From positions 1-48,951 of IMG/VR virus record IMGVR_UViG_3300027806_000056: a DNA stretch of 48,951 nt. One strand, given 5' to 3'. Each line of letters opens with the position of its first letter. Within the stretch, counting starts at the first letter, position 1. The position numbers and the translations under genes are program-made. Source of the DNA: a virus. Below are positions 39,801 to 46,020 of the stretch, piece after piece. The notes beneath the pieces are model-generated. The model saw nothing but the letters and a program-made list of their open reading frames with translations, was not told the origin of the DNA and searched no databases.

Positions 39801-42800
39801 TTGGCCGTGTAGTCGGCAATGGCGGCCTTGGCCTTGGCTAGGGGCGTGACTGGGGCGGGCGGTTCGGACACGGCTTGTCCGGCTTGGGACACGGGCTGTC
39901 CTGGCTCGCGGGCGGCTTTCTCTCGGGCCGTCATGTCGGCAAGCCCGGCCTTGAACTCGTCCAGGCTCATTTCCTGGATGCCACCGAAGCCTTGCCAGTC
40001 GGCGGTGTAGTTGGCCCGGTAGGCCTGTTCGGCCTCGGCGGCGGTGCCGTAGCCGATGATGGTCTTGAACTCGTCGAATTTGCCCGTTTTTGGATCGTTC
40101 TGAGTCACCACAAACACAGGCCCGGCATAGTCTTCGGGAGTGCCCGGCTTAATGAACACGTCGACCTGTTCGCCCGTGTTGTCCACGGTGCCCTTGATGT
40201 AGCCGTAATGGTCGGACAACGCGCCCCATTCCGGGCGGCGTTTGGTGCCTGCCTCGTTCTCAATGGAGATGTCGAGGCCGCCGATCTTGGCATGGCCTTT
40301 CTTGTAGTTGCCAGCCTCTTTCTGGGCCTCGCTAGGCTCCGGCGCAGGGCTGGCCGGGCTTGTGGCGGCCTGGGCGGCGGCTTCGTCCACGGGGGCGGGC
40401 GGGGCCTCCTGCCGGGCCGTGACTTGGCTGGCGGGCACGGCCTGGTCCTTCTTGCGGGCCGCCTTGGCCTTCTGGGCAGGCGTGGCACGGGCTGCCTGGG
40501 CTGGCGTCAGGCCTCCGCCTGCTGCTGGCTCAGGCTCAGGAGCCGTTTCTTGTGCCGGTGCTGGCGGTTGTTCTGGCACCACTCGCACGGTTGGTTCGGG
40601 TGGCACGACGGACTCGGCCCGTGTGGATACAGTTTCCACCGTGGCGCTTTCTTCTGGTCGAACTGCTTCTGGCGCTGGGCTCGACTCAGGTGGCGGCGGT
40701 CCTTGCTCATTGGCGGGGGTGGGCTCGGGTGTCGGCGCTGGTGCCTCGCCAGCCGTTGCGGGCTGCACAGGCATTTCAGCGGCCATTTCCGCATTGGAGC
40801 CTGTGATGGTTTGCGAGGACTTGGGTGCTTCTGTCGCGCCAGAAATGGTTGCAGGCGGGGGAATCGAACCCCCTTCTGTTGGTAATGAGCCAACCGACTT
40901 AGCCGGTAGTCCAGCCTGCGATTGAGATTCTGCGGCCTTCTCCTTGGCCTGTCCAGCCTTTTTCTTGGCGGCTGGCTTGGCCTCGGCCTCGTCGATCTGG
41001 GCCTTGCGCTCGGCCTCGTCCAGGCGGATTTGCCGGGCAAGCAGGGGCTGGCCTTCGTCGTCCAGCCATTCGGCGGCCTCGTTGCGGATGACGAGCTTGC
41101 CCTTGTAGGTTTCCACAAGGGGCGTGGTCTTGGGGGCCGGGATGATCTTGCCGTCTTTGCTGACGAACCCCAGGGCCTCGCGTTCGCGGGCGTCCAGGCT
41201 TTCCAGGCTTGCGCCCTGGGCCACTTTGACGAGGCCGGAGGCGGCGGCCCGGGAAACGTCCTCGGTGGTGCGGTTGGTGCGCTTCACCGTGTCCGCCACG
41301 GCCTGCGGCAGCATGGCCTCGCCTGTTGGCGTGAAGGCCTTGATTGCGCCAGCGATGTCGCCTGTTTGGGCAGGCTGGCTGATCTGGGCGGGGGCCACTG
41401 TGCCGGGCGTGGGGGCCGGGCCTGCTTGGGCCTGGGGCTGGGCTGGTGCGGCTGGCGCGTTGCGGTCGAGGTAGCCACGCAAACCGGAGGCACCGCCGCC
41501 AAGAACGCCGCCGACAAGGCCCGCCTCGGTGGCTTCGGCGAACACCTGTTCCAAGGGCTTGTTTGGGTCGTAGGTGAGCTGGGCAATGATGCCTTGCATC
41601 ATCTGGTCGGCCCATTCTTCGGCGGCTTCATCGCTCACACCTTCGCCGATCTGGGCCATGATGCCGCGCTTGATGGCGGCTCGGCCAAGGGCTTGCCCTC
41701 CTGGGCGAAGCAGGCTTTCCACGCCTCCCGATCCCAGGGCGGTGAGCACGCCAGTGGCAAGGCCGGAGGCGATGGCCGGGGCGGCCGCTTTAGCCTTGGC
41801 TTCTTCCTGGCTCAGGCCTTGCTGCATGTAGGCGTCCACGGCGTCCACGAATGTCCCGCCACCGCTTTGGGCGGCTGCGTCGATGGCGGAGGCCCCCAGG
41901 GCGGCGGCTCCTGCGCCAAGCACACGGCCAGCCACGCCGCCGGCGGCCAAGCTCTCCATGACGGAAGGCACGCCGCCTGCCACGCTTGCCATGAATCGGC
42001 CCGCCATGTTGGTGCCCTTGCCTGCCTCGCCTGCTGCGGTCTGGTAGGCCTGGGCGCGATCCTGCCAGTAGCGGGCGTATTCCAGGGCGGTGTCGGAGCC
42101 TGTCAGGCCTGCGATTGCGCCAAGCCAGCCGGACGGCAGGCCAGCGGTGGAGCCCAGGAACTTCATCACGGCGGCATTCAGCGCCCCGCCTTCCTTCATG
42201 GAGGCGTTGAACTGCTCCATGCGTTCCACGTCGTTCCCCTTGGTGTTCTCGTCCAGCCACTCGGCGAACGAGGAGTTTTTGCGCAGGTTCTTCAGAGCCT
42301 CGGCGGCCACTGGCCCGGCAAGCTCGGCCCTCATGGCCTTGGCGCGGGCCTTGGCCTCGGGCGTGGTTTCGGCCTCGTCAACGGCGGCGTCGTAGGCCTG
42401 CGGGTCGAGGAGCAAGCCGGGATTCACCGTCACGTTGCCGTCTGGCAGCACGCGGGCTTTCTCGTCCAGCGGCTTCCCGGTGGTGGTGTCGATGCGCGGA
42501 TTGCTCCAGTCGAGCTGCCGGAACGTCTGCAAAGCCTCGCGGGCCTGCTTCGGGTCCAGCCCGGCCTTCTTGGCCTCGGCGTCGAGGATGCCATAGTCAT
42601 TCATCCCCCGGTAGTCGTCCGTGTAGTGGAAGTTGTCCTTGGCCCAGTTGTAGAGGGGCTTGGCCTTCTCCATCACGGCGGCTTTTTCGGTGGCGACCTG
42701 GAACTGCTCCTGGGCGGCCTTGTTCCGGCGGTCGATCTCCGCCCCTGCGGCGGCCAGGACTTCCCGGCGATCCTGCGAGGCTTTGAGCGAGCCCTGGGCC

Positions 42801-44059
42801 GATGTCACGGCCTCGGCGTTCCAGTCGTCGTAATCGGCCATTTCGGCCTCAAACTGGGCCTGCTCGGCGTCGAGTGCCTGCCTTTGCTCCAGGCTAAGGC
42901 CCTGGGCCTCGGCAGCCTGCCGTTCGGCCATGAACGCGGCGTGCTTCTGCTCCAGGTCGGCCCGGCCCTTGGCGACAAGTTCAAGCGTTCCCTGGGCTTC
43001 CGTCTCCTGCTCGGTGATGATGTCGGCCTGCGCCTTGGCCTCGGCGGCAAGGTCGGCGTCCGGCAGTTCGGCGAGGCTGGCGGCCTTGCCTGCCTTCCAG
43101 GCGTCGGGGTCGAGCATCTGTTCTTTCAGGTCGAGGGCGCGGAGCTTGAGTTCCTTGGCTTTTTCCTCGGCATCCTTGGCGGGCTTCACTTTGTCGCGCA
43201 AAGAAAGGTAGCTCTGGGCCGTGGCTTTGGCGGCGTTCTGATCTTCGTCCTCGCTGTCGGGGGCGTTCGCCAGTTCCTCGGCGGCGGTGTCGAGGTCTTT
43301 GTCTGCGGCGAAGCCTTCCAAAGAAGAAACGGCGGCATCGTAGGCGGCGGCCTCTTCCGGGCTGACTTTGGGAGTGGTCAAACTCAGGCGGTCGGCGTCG
43401 ATGTCGAGCTTGTCGGCCTGGGCCTTCAGCTTCTTCACGGCGGCGGCCTCGGCCAGCTTGTCGGCCTTCTCCTGCTTAGCCTTGGCCCATTCCTCGTCAC
43501 TTTGAGTTGGCACCGGGCGGCCTGCCACGCGGTCCCAGTTGTAGGGGCGCTTTTCCTGGGCGTATTGCAGGCGCAGGTTCTCGGCCTCGCGCTTGGCGGC
43601 CTGCTCCTTGGCCTTGGCTTCGGCCTCGGGGTCGGCTCCGATCTCGCGTTCGCCGACTCCTGGCACCACGGCAAACAGTTTTCCGCCTCGGGCAACCTTG
43701 CGGGCCGTCTCAAACGCGGAGCGCAGGCCTGTCGGCTTGGCAGGGTCGGCCTGGAACGGCTCACCTGTGGCAGGATCAACAAACAGGTTAGAGCGTCCCG
43801 GCACCTTGACGATCTGGCCCGACTGCGTGGCTGGCCTGACGTAGCTGCCGTCCGGCAGTTTCACCTTGTCGATCACTTCTCCCGTCTCTAGGACGCCAGC
43901 CTCTTCTTCGCTTTTGCTGGTGCGCGGAGCGGCCCGGCCTGCCACACGGCTTTGGCCGGCTCCGGCGAAGGACAAGGCTGCCGGGTAGTTGCCGGGAGTT
44001 TCGGCGAATTGCTGGAGGCGGCGAGGGTTGCGGAGGAGCGAGGCGAGGCCGTTGGACAT
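30827..44059 (-). CDS. Giant polyvalent internal/ejection protein, 4410 residues
   Basis: A quarter of the window. In order: Ala/Glu-rich coiled coils (150-470); Gly/Ala-rich hydrophobic helices (625-870); Pro-rich linker; pyrophosphatase-like polyvalent domain (about 1250-1375, GHAKIGGLDISIENEAG); metalloprotease-like domain with HEFIH at 1516-1520; zinc-ribbon (about 1763-1800, CEWCGKQP); LPD-type region (2390-2600); LPD1-like domain with FGFRGVQFGNWV and HEWFH at 2769-2773; ADP-ribosyltransferase-like domain (about 2990-3235, VNAFHGSKS); and a C-terminal LPD38-like region (3240-4410). By family precedent it is packaged and injected to modify host targets. It overlaps portal by ATGA. A tRNA-like sequence lies in codons 1047-1071. 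AT-rich domains alternate with GC-rich linkers. Individual domain calls are motif-based. Confidence 0.85.
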   Translation of the reverse strand: MSNGLASLLRNPRRLQQFAETPGNYPAALSFAGAGQSRVAGRAAPRTSKSEEEAGVLETGEVIDKVKLPDGSYVRPATQSGQIVKVPGRSNLFVDPATGEPFQADPAKPTGLRSAFETARKVARGGKLFAVVPGVGEREIGADPEAEAKAKEQAAKREAENLRLQYAQEKRPYNWDRVAGRPVPTQSDEEWAKAKQEKADKLAEAAAVKKLKAQADKLDIDADRLSLTTPKVSPEEAAAYDAAVSSLEGFAADKDLDTAAEELANAPDSEDEDQNAAKATAQSYLSLRDKVKPAKDAEEKAKELKLRALDLKEQMLDPDAWKAGKAASLAELPDADLAAEAKAQADIITEQETEAQGTLELVAKGRADLEQKHAAFMAERQAAEAQGLSLEQRQALDAEQAQFEAEMADYDDWNAEAVTSAQGSLKASQDRREVLAAAGAEIDRRNKAAQEQFQVATEKAAVMEKAKPLYNWAKDNFHYTDDYRGMNDYGILDAEAKKAGLDPKQAREALQTFRQLDWSNPRIDTTTGKPLDEKARVLPDGNVTVNPGLLLDPQAYDAAVDEAETTPEAKARAKAMRAELAGPVAAEALKNLRKNSSFAEWLDENTKGNDVERMEQFNASMKEGGALNAAVMKFLGSTAGLPSGWLGAIAGLTGSDTALEYARYWQDRAQAYQTAAGEAGKGTNMAGRFMASVAGGVPSVMESLAAGGVAGRVLGAGAAALGASAIDAAAQSGGGTFVDAVDAYMQQGLSQEEAKAKAAAPAIASGLATGVLTALGSGGVESLLRPGGQALGRAAIKRGIMAQIGEGVSDEAAEEWADQMMQGIIAQLTYDPNKPLEQVFAEATEAGLVGGVLGGGASGLRGYLDRNAPAAPAQPQAQAGPAPTPGTVAPAQISQPAQTGDIAGAIKAFTPTGEAMLPQAVADTVKRTNRTTEDVSRAAASGLVKVAQGASLESLDAREREALGFVSKDGKIIPAPKTTPLVETYKGKLVIRNEAAEWLDDEGQPLLARQIRLDEAERKAQIDEAEAKPAAKKKAGQAKEKAAESQSQAGLPAKSVGSLPTEGGSIPPPATISGATEAPKSSQTITGSNAEMAAEMPVQPATAGEAPAPTPEPTPANEQGPPPPESSPAPEAVRPEESATVETVSTRAESVVPPEPTVRVVPEQPPAPAQETAPEPEPAAGGGLTPAQAARATPAQKAKAARKKDQAVPASQVTARQEAPPAPVDEAAAQAATSPASPAPEPSEAQKEAGNYKKGHAKIGGLDISIENEAGTKRRPEWGALSDHYGYIKGTVDNTGEQVDVFIKPGTPEDYAGPVFVVTQNDPKTGKFDEFKTIIGYGTAAEAEQAYRANYTADWQGFGGIQEMSLDEFKAGLADMTAREKAAREPGQPVSQAGQAVSEPPAPVTPLAKAKAAIADYTAKAKAEKAAAKTQEAKNAANRKIVGAAWLAKRLEAFDGVVDYAVATEYNGKPIQGMMVIPAGRGGLFVINPAGAIDQLAENNLGKEALYKAIDKFLVHEFIHQAALSRLNDKRILDLYNALTPEAKAASRRLYLAQAGEGQGELDEFQAAHEWFAQLVEARMSGEISNQALIEASDDPAFRDKLAALFREFVAALREIAGLVKDPAMAEQIRAEADAVEAAVRQMAEKAGLAERQAPAPAQPAEQAAQASQPVEAAAPMGQAAAAATITKEQAEEVLKDSTLKDRPIKTYEMAVAANQIHMGTKISDWSAFPFTGEAQDGKPTQDLTGASEMQKAPTLFPSSNAQEHGNCEWCGKQPVKNFYFIKDDGKKWTLAVGSECITHFADKSGDEMAREARQSLALAAIQGITEARKTLSKEFSEIQSAGYGRTERVWKNPSARTLNDETPDILGKITIESGAAAHSRWLNTKLEAAREWLARYAELMARPETKKRQIEWRTSRIKELEISLKLKNKPEWELASLEKKLEELRGEKAAMEGTAATPPPAAPTAADEIAARQRVEAARIKADDATAKREAAEAAQAEPEPALPASVTPAQAEAAATYETQQKPVKGQGRSNAASTPAPDVAGERSELQRKPETLQPDGDQSETPTSGAAAKDSDEIQLLDLTPAQERILAQLPKAEAAQALKKGLGYDRPQTTTHRLPNDPWVYIDRQGEKRLGYIDQNGKPYMLTVEESAEKRQNIARFEAEQKQRMESRMNALREDARIQDEKRIFQITPSGPAYYRKGGKWYERGTNRELGRKKGDDLALLTLEGPNAAIYEVKVVSEGGTMYYQNFRPAPPVTAQPPAVEAAGKAEARPMNMAGETRPAKPAKAGPPEFASLPQASQDKFNAAYEANSAEAMGRLLFLSNKGLRAEFEKRTGIKLPKTEKGTTEAIQTWAAKPSQPEAQPASQAPAAEAGQGREEAADKPPVGKITDFGEKIFGARKDVWGKFKRIMDQAFPESYDDVTLSRNVPEPDYEAAIEAGVSVDDLALLKAIRDNLPPKPKKSWKLKNWGDAVKFLHQLTQDVIAGKGIDPAVLTGLERTQRLSGLSNAIKLYKYLGYPLFTKAKGWTVANWDVGYYKGQKLDKFTPATIATKDERSTDMLVLRAGEEAWREVAEMIKITLAGQPAETPKAKEAKKLPFAVWQDRRTGQYFVGIRGINGVVRLKTGFPDVKAARQHLADNRADLEAMWQGMKEHPEYRRTVNEPRQGPARRDGDVSPQMFQDAFGFRGVQFGNWVESDRRQTDLNQAYDALMDLAEALGVPPKAMSLDGSLGLAFGARGVSKYKAHYEPGEVVINLTKKTGPGSLAHEWFHAFDNYFARLDDTGATKARPLDKYATTQKPASAPKNMRPEVWQAFRQIATTLKTGPFAERSATLDDARSKPYYSTLVEKSARAFEKYIADRLIGKDITNDYLVNIVKDESPALPTSAEMADGIQAAYDNLFNILDSVPTETGVMLRNPPATPQPLPADEGGQPGLANPPGGQAAVTPAQDAEYMAAVEAGDLEKAQRMVDEAAGGDQIIKNASTFDFQTGVRYVVNAFHGSKSQTPITVFDKSKLGSNTFAESAKKGFFFAGSKETASSKDYYIRREFEASESGEEWVRDYNKAIKSLIREAVELTSAEEVNGLPFGSGEFVSEWGDIGVDVLLDGSVSDDPEYIISSRIQFLRDELAPALEALGVDAKADIDALSASLPDSYLDTSEGQMVNAYLFLNNPMVFDDNGNEYREQSYADRIDEALKNGHDSVIIKNTFDGGPLDTIFVVFDPSQIKSADPVTRDESGNVIPLSQRFNPASPSILRNPPGQPGPARQSDEAQAAELEEAANEAVREAEDVQETSDMMDQLRKDAEAADALRNDPEAVAAVQASGAMSGRNLSQQFRDPAAREFYRALTAARDMVGGPATVVFDEMRKWAAQQVQADPDKAIAFASELADEKAMMKPEEQAVVGAVIEHLNRVVAMTGDKATRLLLHRLGNYYLDIGTLTAQALAGRRDPLETPQDRWNKALTVIFGPDSKVRRRLALAPTAAAKARRIAELEAQLAGYQAGRRADIEAALKEARGQETQEEILERSDADNEKLKANILKRVGIMEQDMTLSTVDRYSLQTAILELPAVREALDKFDYGRDIMRLAFQGRSDRHIAGALQINEADVAKFIEEVRNGIIRPALAAEVKAGKGWGEMIRSGFDSLARKVGLRMAAVSGPLGTMAPPLTQQQQQDIENEVNRILNYALQPARRRNKAGSLIAKVIDTPGGKKVRVFVPFDPEDMASFYAVAREFSAAKASVTDKLYEYWINWPLLSGPQTQVANLTGNAANVLWHYTAQRMVEAGMNVLYRDPNSAKLGEFKHVAKAFMGSIMPALDMARQSFLTEGDSVRHKYLGEPMEIEFKDGSLDKVGAYRPSIGGKAGQLARLPGRLLRFTDAFFKTSILQMEATAIAYRAAAFQAKQQGLTGKNRDAFLESEIANALANPGSQVWTEANKTAEELLFQDENAATDLVDTILGGNRSVRDLEKLMAEAEAKGDNEGAAKLRNRLFWRKVQGKIMRIIFPFQRTPTNIIKVGLRKAGGSAVVGLWHAARAGLFKVRDGEAFLKNYTKAMQIKDVSESLLAGLGWMMLASMFEGDDDDEKKPILIVGNRPYAPGTQGEREAFLRSTGGANSILFRDKDGKVITSFNFSRYEPVATLLSAWVDGYRNYMEVNRRRKQGEADASYLRFIGSSLMASVEGKSFLQGFSGVMETIRDFEERRDPSTSNWAAKQLINGAIPNLIKQPLRNWDDLIRDTKTAGIGYTGLPNPEVAPKLPIFAAEPKVTATGERIRKGFSPPARLLFQANAVVKPQPDALLLRANRLNPVAAWYPQPLQADDYYVREPGAKRGTPGYKAPIADPAAKRRFAELDGKLYADAARRITATATPAERAKPTESLIEKFKKAREQARAQARVMGGTIGLQKPKTPAITTPNK
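40846..40920 (-). tRNA. tRNA-Met(CAT)-like gene with encoded CCA, inside the giant gene, initiator-like
   Basis: The minus strand folds into a full cloverleaf of 72 bases plus CCA. Acceptor CGCAGGC (40914-40920) pairs with GCCTGCA except for a C1xA72 mismatch. D-stem GACT/AGTC with loop ACCGGCTA; anticodon stem GTTGG/CCAAC with loop CTCATTA (anticodon CAT at 40885-40887); four-base variable loop; T-stem GGGGG/CCCCC with TTCGATT; then A73 and CCA. C1xA72 and A11:U24 are marks of bacterial initiator tRNA; the third mark, three G:C pairs at 29-31, is incomplete. U37 and C15 are atypical. It is read in frame as 25 codons of the polyvalent protein, so it may be functional, a relic or a mimic. Confidence 0.75.
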
Positions 44060-44189
44060 TCGGCATTTTTAGCCCTAGCGTCCTCATACGTCAATCCTAC
44101 TTTCACGGCTCCTGTGCAAACGCAGGAGCCCGACCAAAGCTCTTTGCCCCACCGATCCCAGCAGGTCTGGCAGATTGGCCGGGCCATGG
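44060..44189 (-). promoter_or_regulatory. Leader of the giant gene with a perfect hairpin; possible Cys-rich mini-ORF
   Basis: This 130-base gap holds an eight-base-pair perfect hairpin (GGCTCCTG 44107-44114 with CAGGAGCC 44123-44130, eight-base loop) without a T run. An ATG at 44187 opens a frame, two bases after the previous stop, beginning MARPICQTCWDRWGKELW and containing SGSCVC; it runs into the giant gene (to 43888) in another frame. The first 43 residues look zinc-finger-like, the rest like an overlap shadow. A leader peptide or small real gene cannot be excluded. Confidence 0.35.
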
Positions 44190-44966
44190 CTACTTGGCGG
44201 AGGCGGCAAGGCGTTTCTTGGCCTCGGGGTCGCCCGTCAGCCATTTACCAACTCCGCCGTAGAACTTGCGGCCCTTTTCGACTTCGTTGCCAATGTAGGT
44301 TCCAAGCCTGGAATACGAGCCTCCCACGGTGCGCTTGGCAGCCTTGGCGGCGGCGGCAATGCCTGATCCTGCCCGGCTTGCCAGGATTCCGGCACCTTGG
44401 GCCATCTTGACCGGGCCAGGAGTGGCAGCGGCGATGTCGCGTTTGCGCTCGGCCTCGCGGGCAATCCTGTTTTCTTCCGCCTGCTTGGCGTCAGCTTCAA
44501 TTTTCCATCTTCCTATTTCTATATCTCTTTCCAAGTTTCCACGGCTGGTTGCCAGATGCTCGGCAATCATGCGCTTGGCGTTGGCGATGCGCTCTTGGCC
44601 TTCTTCGGAAGCTGTTTTTGCCACCGGGGCGGGCTTGGTCTCCGACTTCTTGGCGGGGGCAGGCGCAGGCTTGGCTGGGCTGGCGTGGTCGGCAGGCTTG
44701 GGCTTGGCGGCCACCTGCCGGGCGGGCTCGGGTGCTGGCTTTGGGGTCTCGGGCTTTGCAGGCTTGGCGGGCGTTGGCTTGTAATTGTAAGTGCGTCCGC
44801 TGGGGCCTCTGACAATCTGGCCTTTGGCGTCGTAATCGGGCATGGCTTGGCCTTGCGCCCTTTGCACTGCCTCCCTTGCTCCAGTTTCGTCGAATTGGCC
44901 TTTTGCCTGCCTCTCTTTAGCGGCGCGAATCCATTCTGCGGCGGGTTTATTTTCAATCGTAGCCAT
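44190..44966 (-). CDS. Internal virion protein candidate, Ala/Lys/Pro-rich
   Basis: 258 residues from ATG 44966 (MATIENKPAAEWIRAAKERQ). Not assigned to a family. The first half has a repeated A-P-K linker (KPTPAKPAKPETPKPAPEPARQ), probably disordered. The second half is a helical coiled coil (ERIANAKRMIAEHLATSRGNLERDIEIGRWKIEADAKQAEE in outline) followed by a Gly-rich, partly hydrophobic part (AGILASRAGSGIAAAAKAAKRTVGG). It lies between other internal proteins and the giant protein, the place of ejection proteins in podoviruses. Basic charge fits DNA contact inside the head. Confidence 0.6.
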   Translation of the reverse strand: MATIENKPAAEWIRAAKERQAKGQFDETGAREAVQRAQGQAMPDYDAKGQIVRGPSGRTYNYKPTPAKPAKPETPKPAPEPARQVAAKPKPADHASPAKPAPAPAKKSETKPAPVAKTASEEGQERIANAKRMIAEHLATSRGNLERDIEIGRWKIEADAKQAEENRIAREAERKRDIAAATPGPVKMAQGAGILASRAGSGIAAAAKAAKRTVGGSYSRLGTYIGNEVEKGRKFYGGVGKWLTGDPEAKKRLAASAK

Positions 44967-44985
44967 TAGGGGAGAGTGTGAAGTG

Positions 44986-45456
44986 TTACTTGATGACAAG
45001 CGTTCCTCGCCTACGGGCTTGGCGGGCCATATTGATAAGGCCGGTCGGCGAGGCCATGCCCACGATGTCGGCAACGCGCTGATCGGCGGGGCGCTGGTAG
45101 TTCAAGGGAGTCGAGCGGACGGGCTTAGGCGGCACATACTGGTATGGCTTGGCGTTGTCGCCTGCATAGCCGACGTTCACGCCTTTGCTAATGTTCCCGG
45201 CGGCATCCATCTGGTATTCGTTCTGCCCGTTCTGATTGTAGGCTTCCCTGGTGGCGTCAAACGTGCCTGCGGCCTTGGCCTCGGCGACACGCTGGGCACG
45301 CTGGCGGGCAAAGCGCAGGCTTGGGTTCCAGCCATCGGCAATGCGCTGGTTGGCCCTTGCTCGGGCCTCGTCGGCCCCGCCCTGGACGGCCCGGCTGTAA
45401 CCGAGAATCTGGCGGCGGCCCCTGGCGTTGTATCCTTCTGCGTCGTAACGTGCCAT
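44986..45456 (-). CDS. Internal virion protein candidate, 156 residues
   Basis: Not recognised. A basic, Ala/Arg/Gln-rich chain (GRRQILGYSRAVQGGADEARARANQRIADGW) followed by a Tyr/Asn-rich middle (AYNQNGQNEYQMDAAGNISKG, VGYAGDNAKPYQYVPPKP) and a helical C-terminus with GLINMARQARRR. Its place just upstream of the other internal proteins and the giant protein suggests a packaged component. Start chosen 21 bases after the previous stop; no Shine-Dalgarno sequence. Confidence 0.6.
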   Translation of the reverse strand: MARYDAEGYNARGRRQILGYSRAVQGGADEARARANQRIADGWNPSLRFARQRAQRVAEAKAAGTFDATREAYNQNGQNEYQMDAAGNISKGVNVGYAGDNAKPYQYVPPKPVRSTPLNYQRPADQRVADIVGMASPTGLINMARQARRRGTLVIK

Positions 45457-45477
45457 TGTGGTGAGGTGGTGGAATGA

Positions 45478-45987
45478 TTAGCGCAGGCGCTTCGGCTTCA
45501 TCAGCATCGACTGCCCGGCGGCGGCTGGTTTCAGCATGTCGATCTGTTGTTGCGCGGCGAACACTTCCGGGTTGGCGGCAACCCTGGCCGTGGCTAGGCC
45601 CTGCTGGGCTTTCCGGCGGGCGGCGGCGTTGGCTGCGGCCAAGCCTCCGGTTGCCTGGTTCAGGCTGATCCCACGGCGGCCCATGCCTCCCCTGGCAATG
45701 CCTCCGCCAGGTGCCCGGCGGCCTCCGGCCTGGCTCATGGCGGTCTGGAAGGCGGCCTGCCCGGCGGCTCGGTTCTGCTCGGCCTCGTAGTTCTGTGCGT
45801 CGGCCTCGACTTCGGCGTTGGCGAGGTTCTGCTGCGTGCTGACCGTTTTTTGAAGCTGGCCGATCATGCGTTCCCGCTGCTTGGCCTGGATGGCGGCCCC
45901 GCGCTCCGAACCCACGTCGTAGTAGCTGTTTGTTTCCGGGTCCCAGACTTGGACGCCGCTGCCGCCGGTAGATGCCCAGGTATTCAT
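45478..45987 (-). CDS. Internal virion protein candidate, 169 residues
   Basis: Not recognised at family level, though the pattern VWDPETNSYYDVGSERGAAIQAKQRERMIGQLQ followed by Ala/Gln-rich helices (NAEVEADAQNYEAEQNRAAGQAAFQTAMSQAG) and a Gly/Arg-rich linker (GGRRAPGGGIARGGMGRRG) is like podovirus internal core proteins of the T7 gp14 type. The C-terminus is again helical and ends in KPKRLR. First of three small genes between the terminase and the giant protein; likely packaged in the head and ejected with DNA. Confidence 0.6.
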   Translation of the reverse strand: MNTWASTGGSGVQVWDPETNSYYDVGSERGAAIQAKQRERMIGQLQKTVSTQQNLANAEVEADAQNYEAEQNRAAGQAAFQTAMSQAGGRRAPGGGIARGGMGRRGISLNQATGGLAAANAAARRKAQQGLATARVAANPEVFAAQQQIDMLKPAAAGQSMLMKPKRLR

Positions 45988-46020
45988 TATTTCATGGAGA
46001 GGTAAGGTGGAGGTTGAACG

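Noticed and set aside
40922-43891. 989-codon open frame on the plus strand opposite the giant gene
   Set aside because: It mirrors the strong third-position G/C bias of the coding strand, has low-complexity Gly/Val/Leu/His content, no recognisable domain and no start context. Long antisense frames are expected here.
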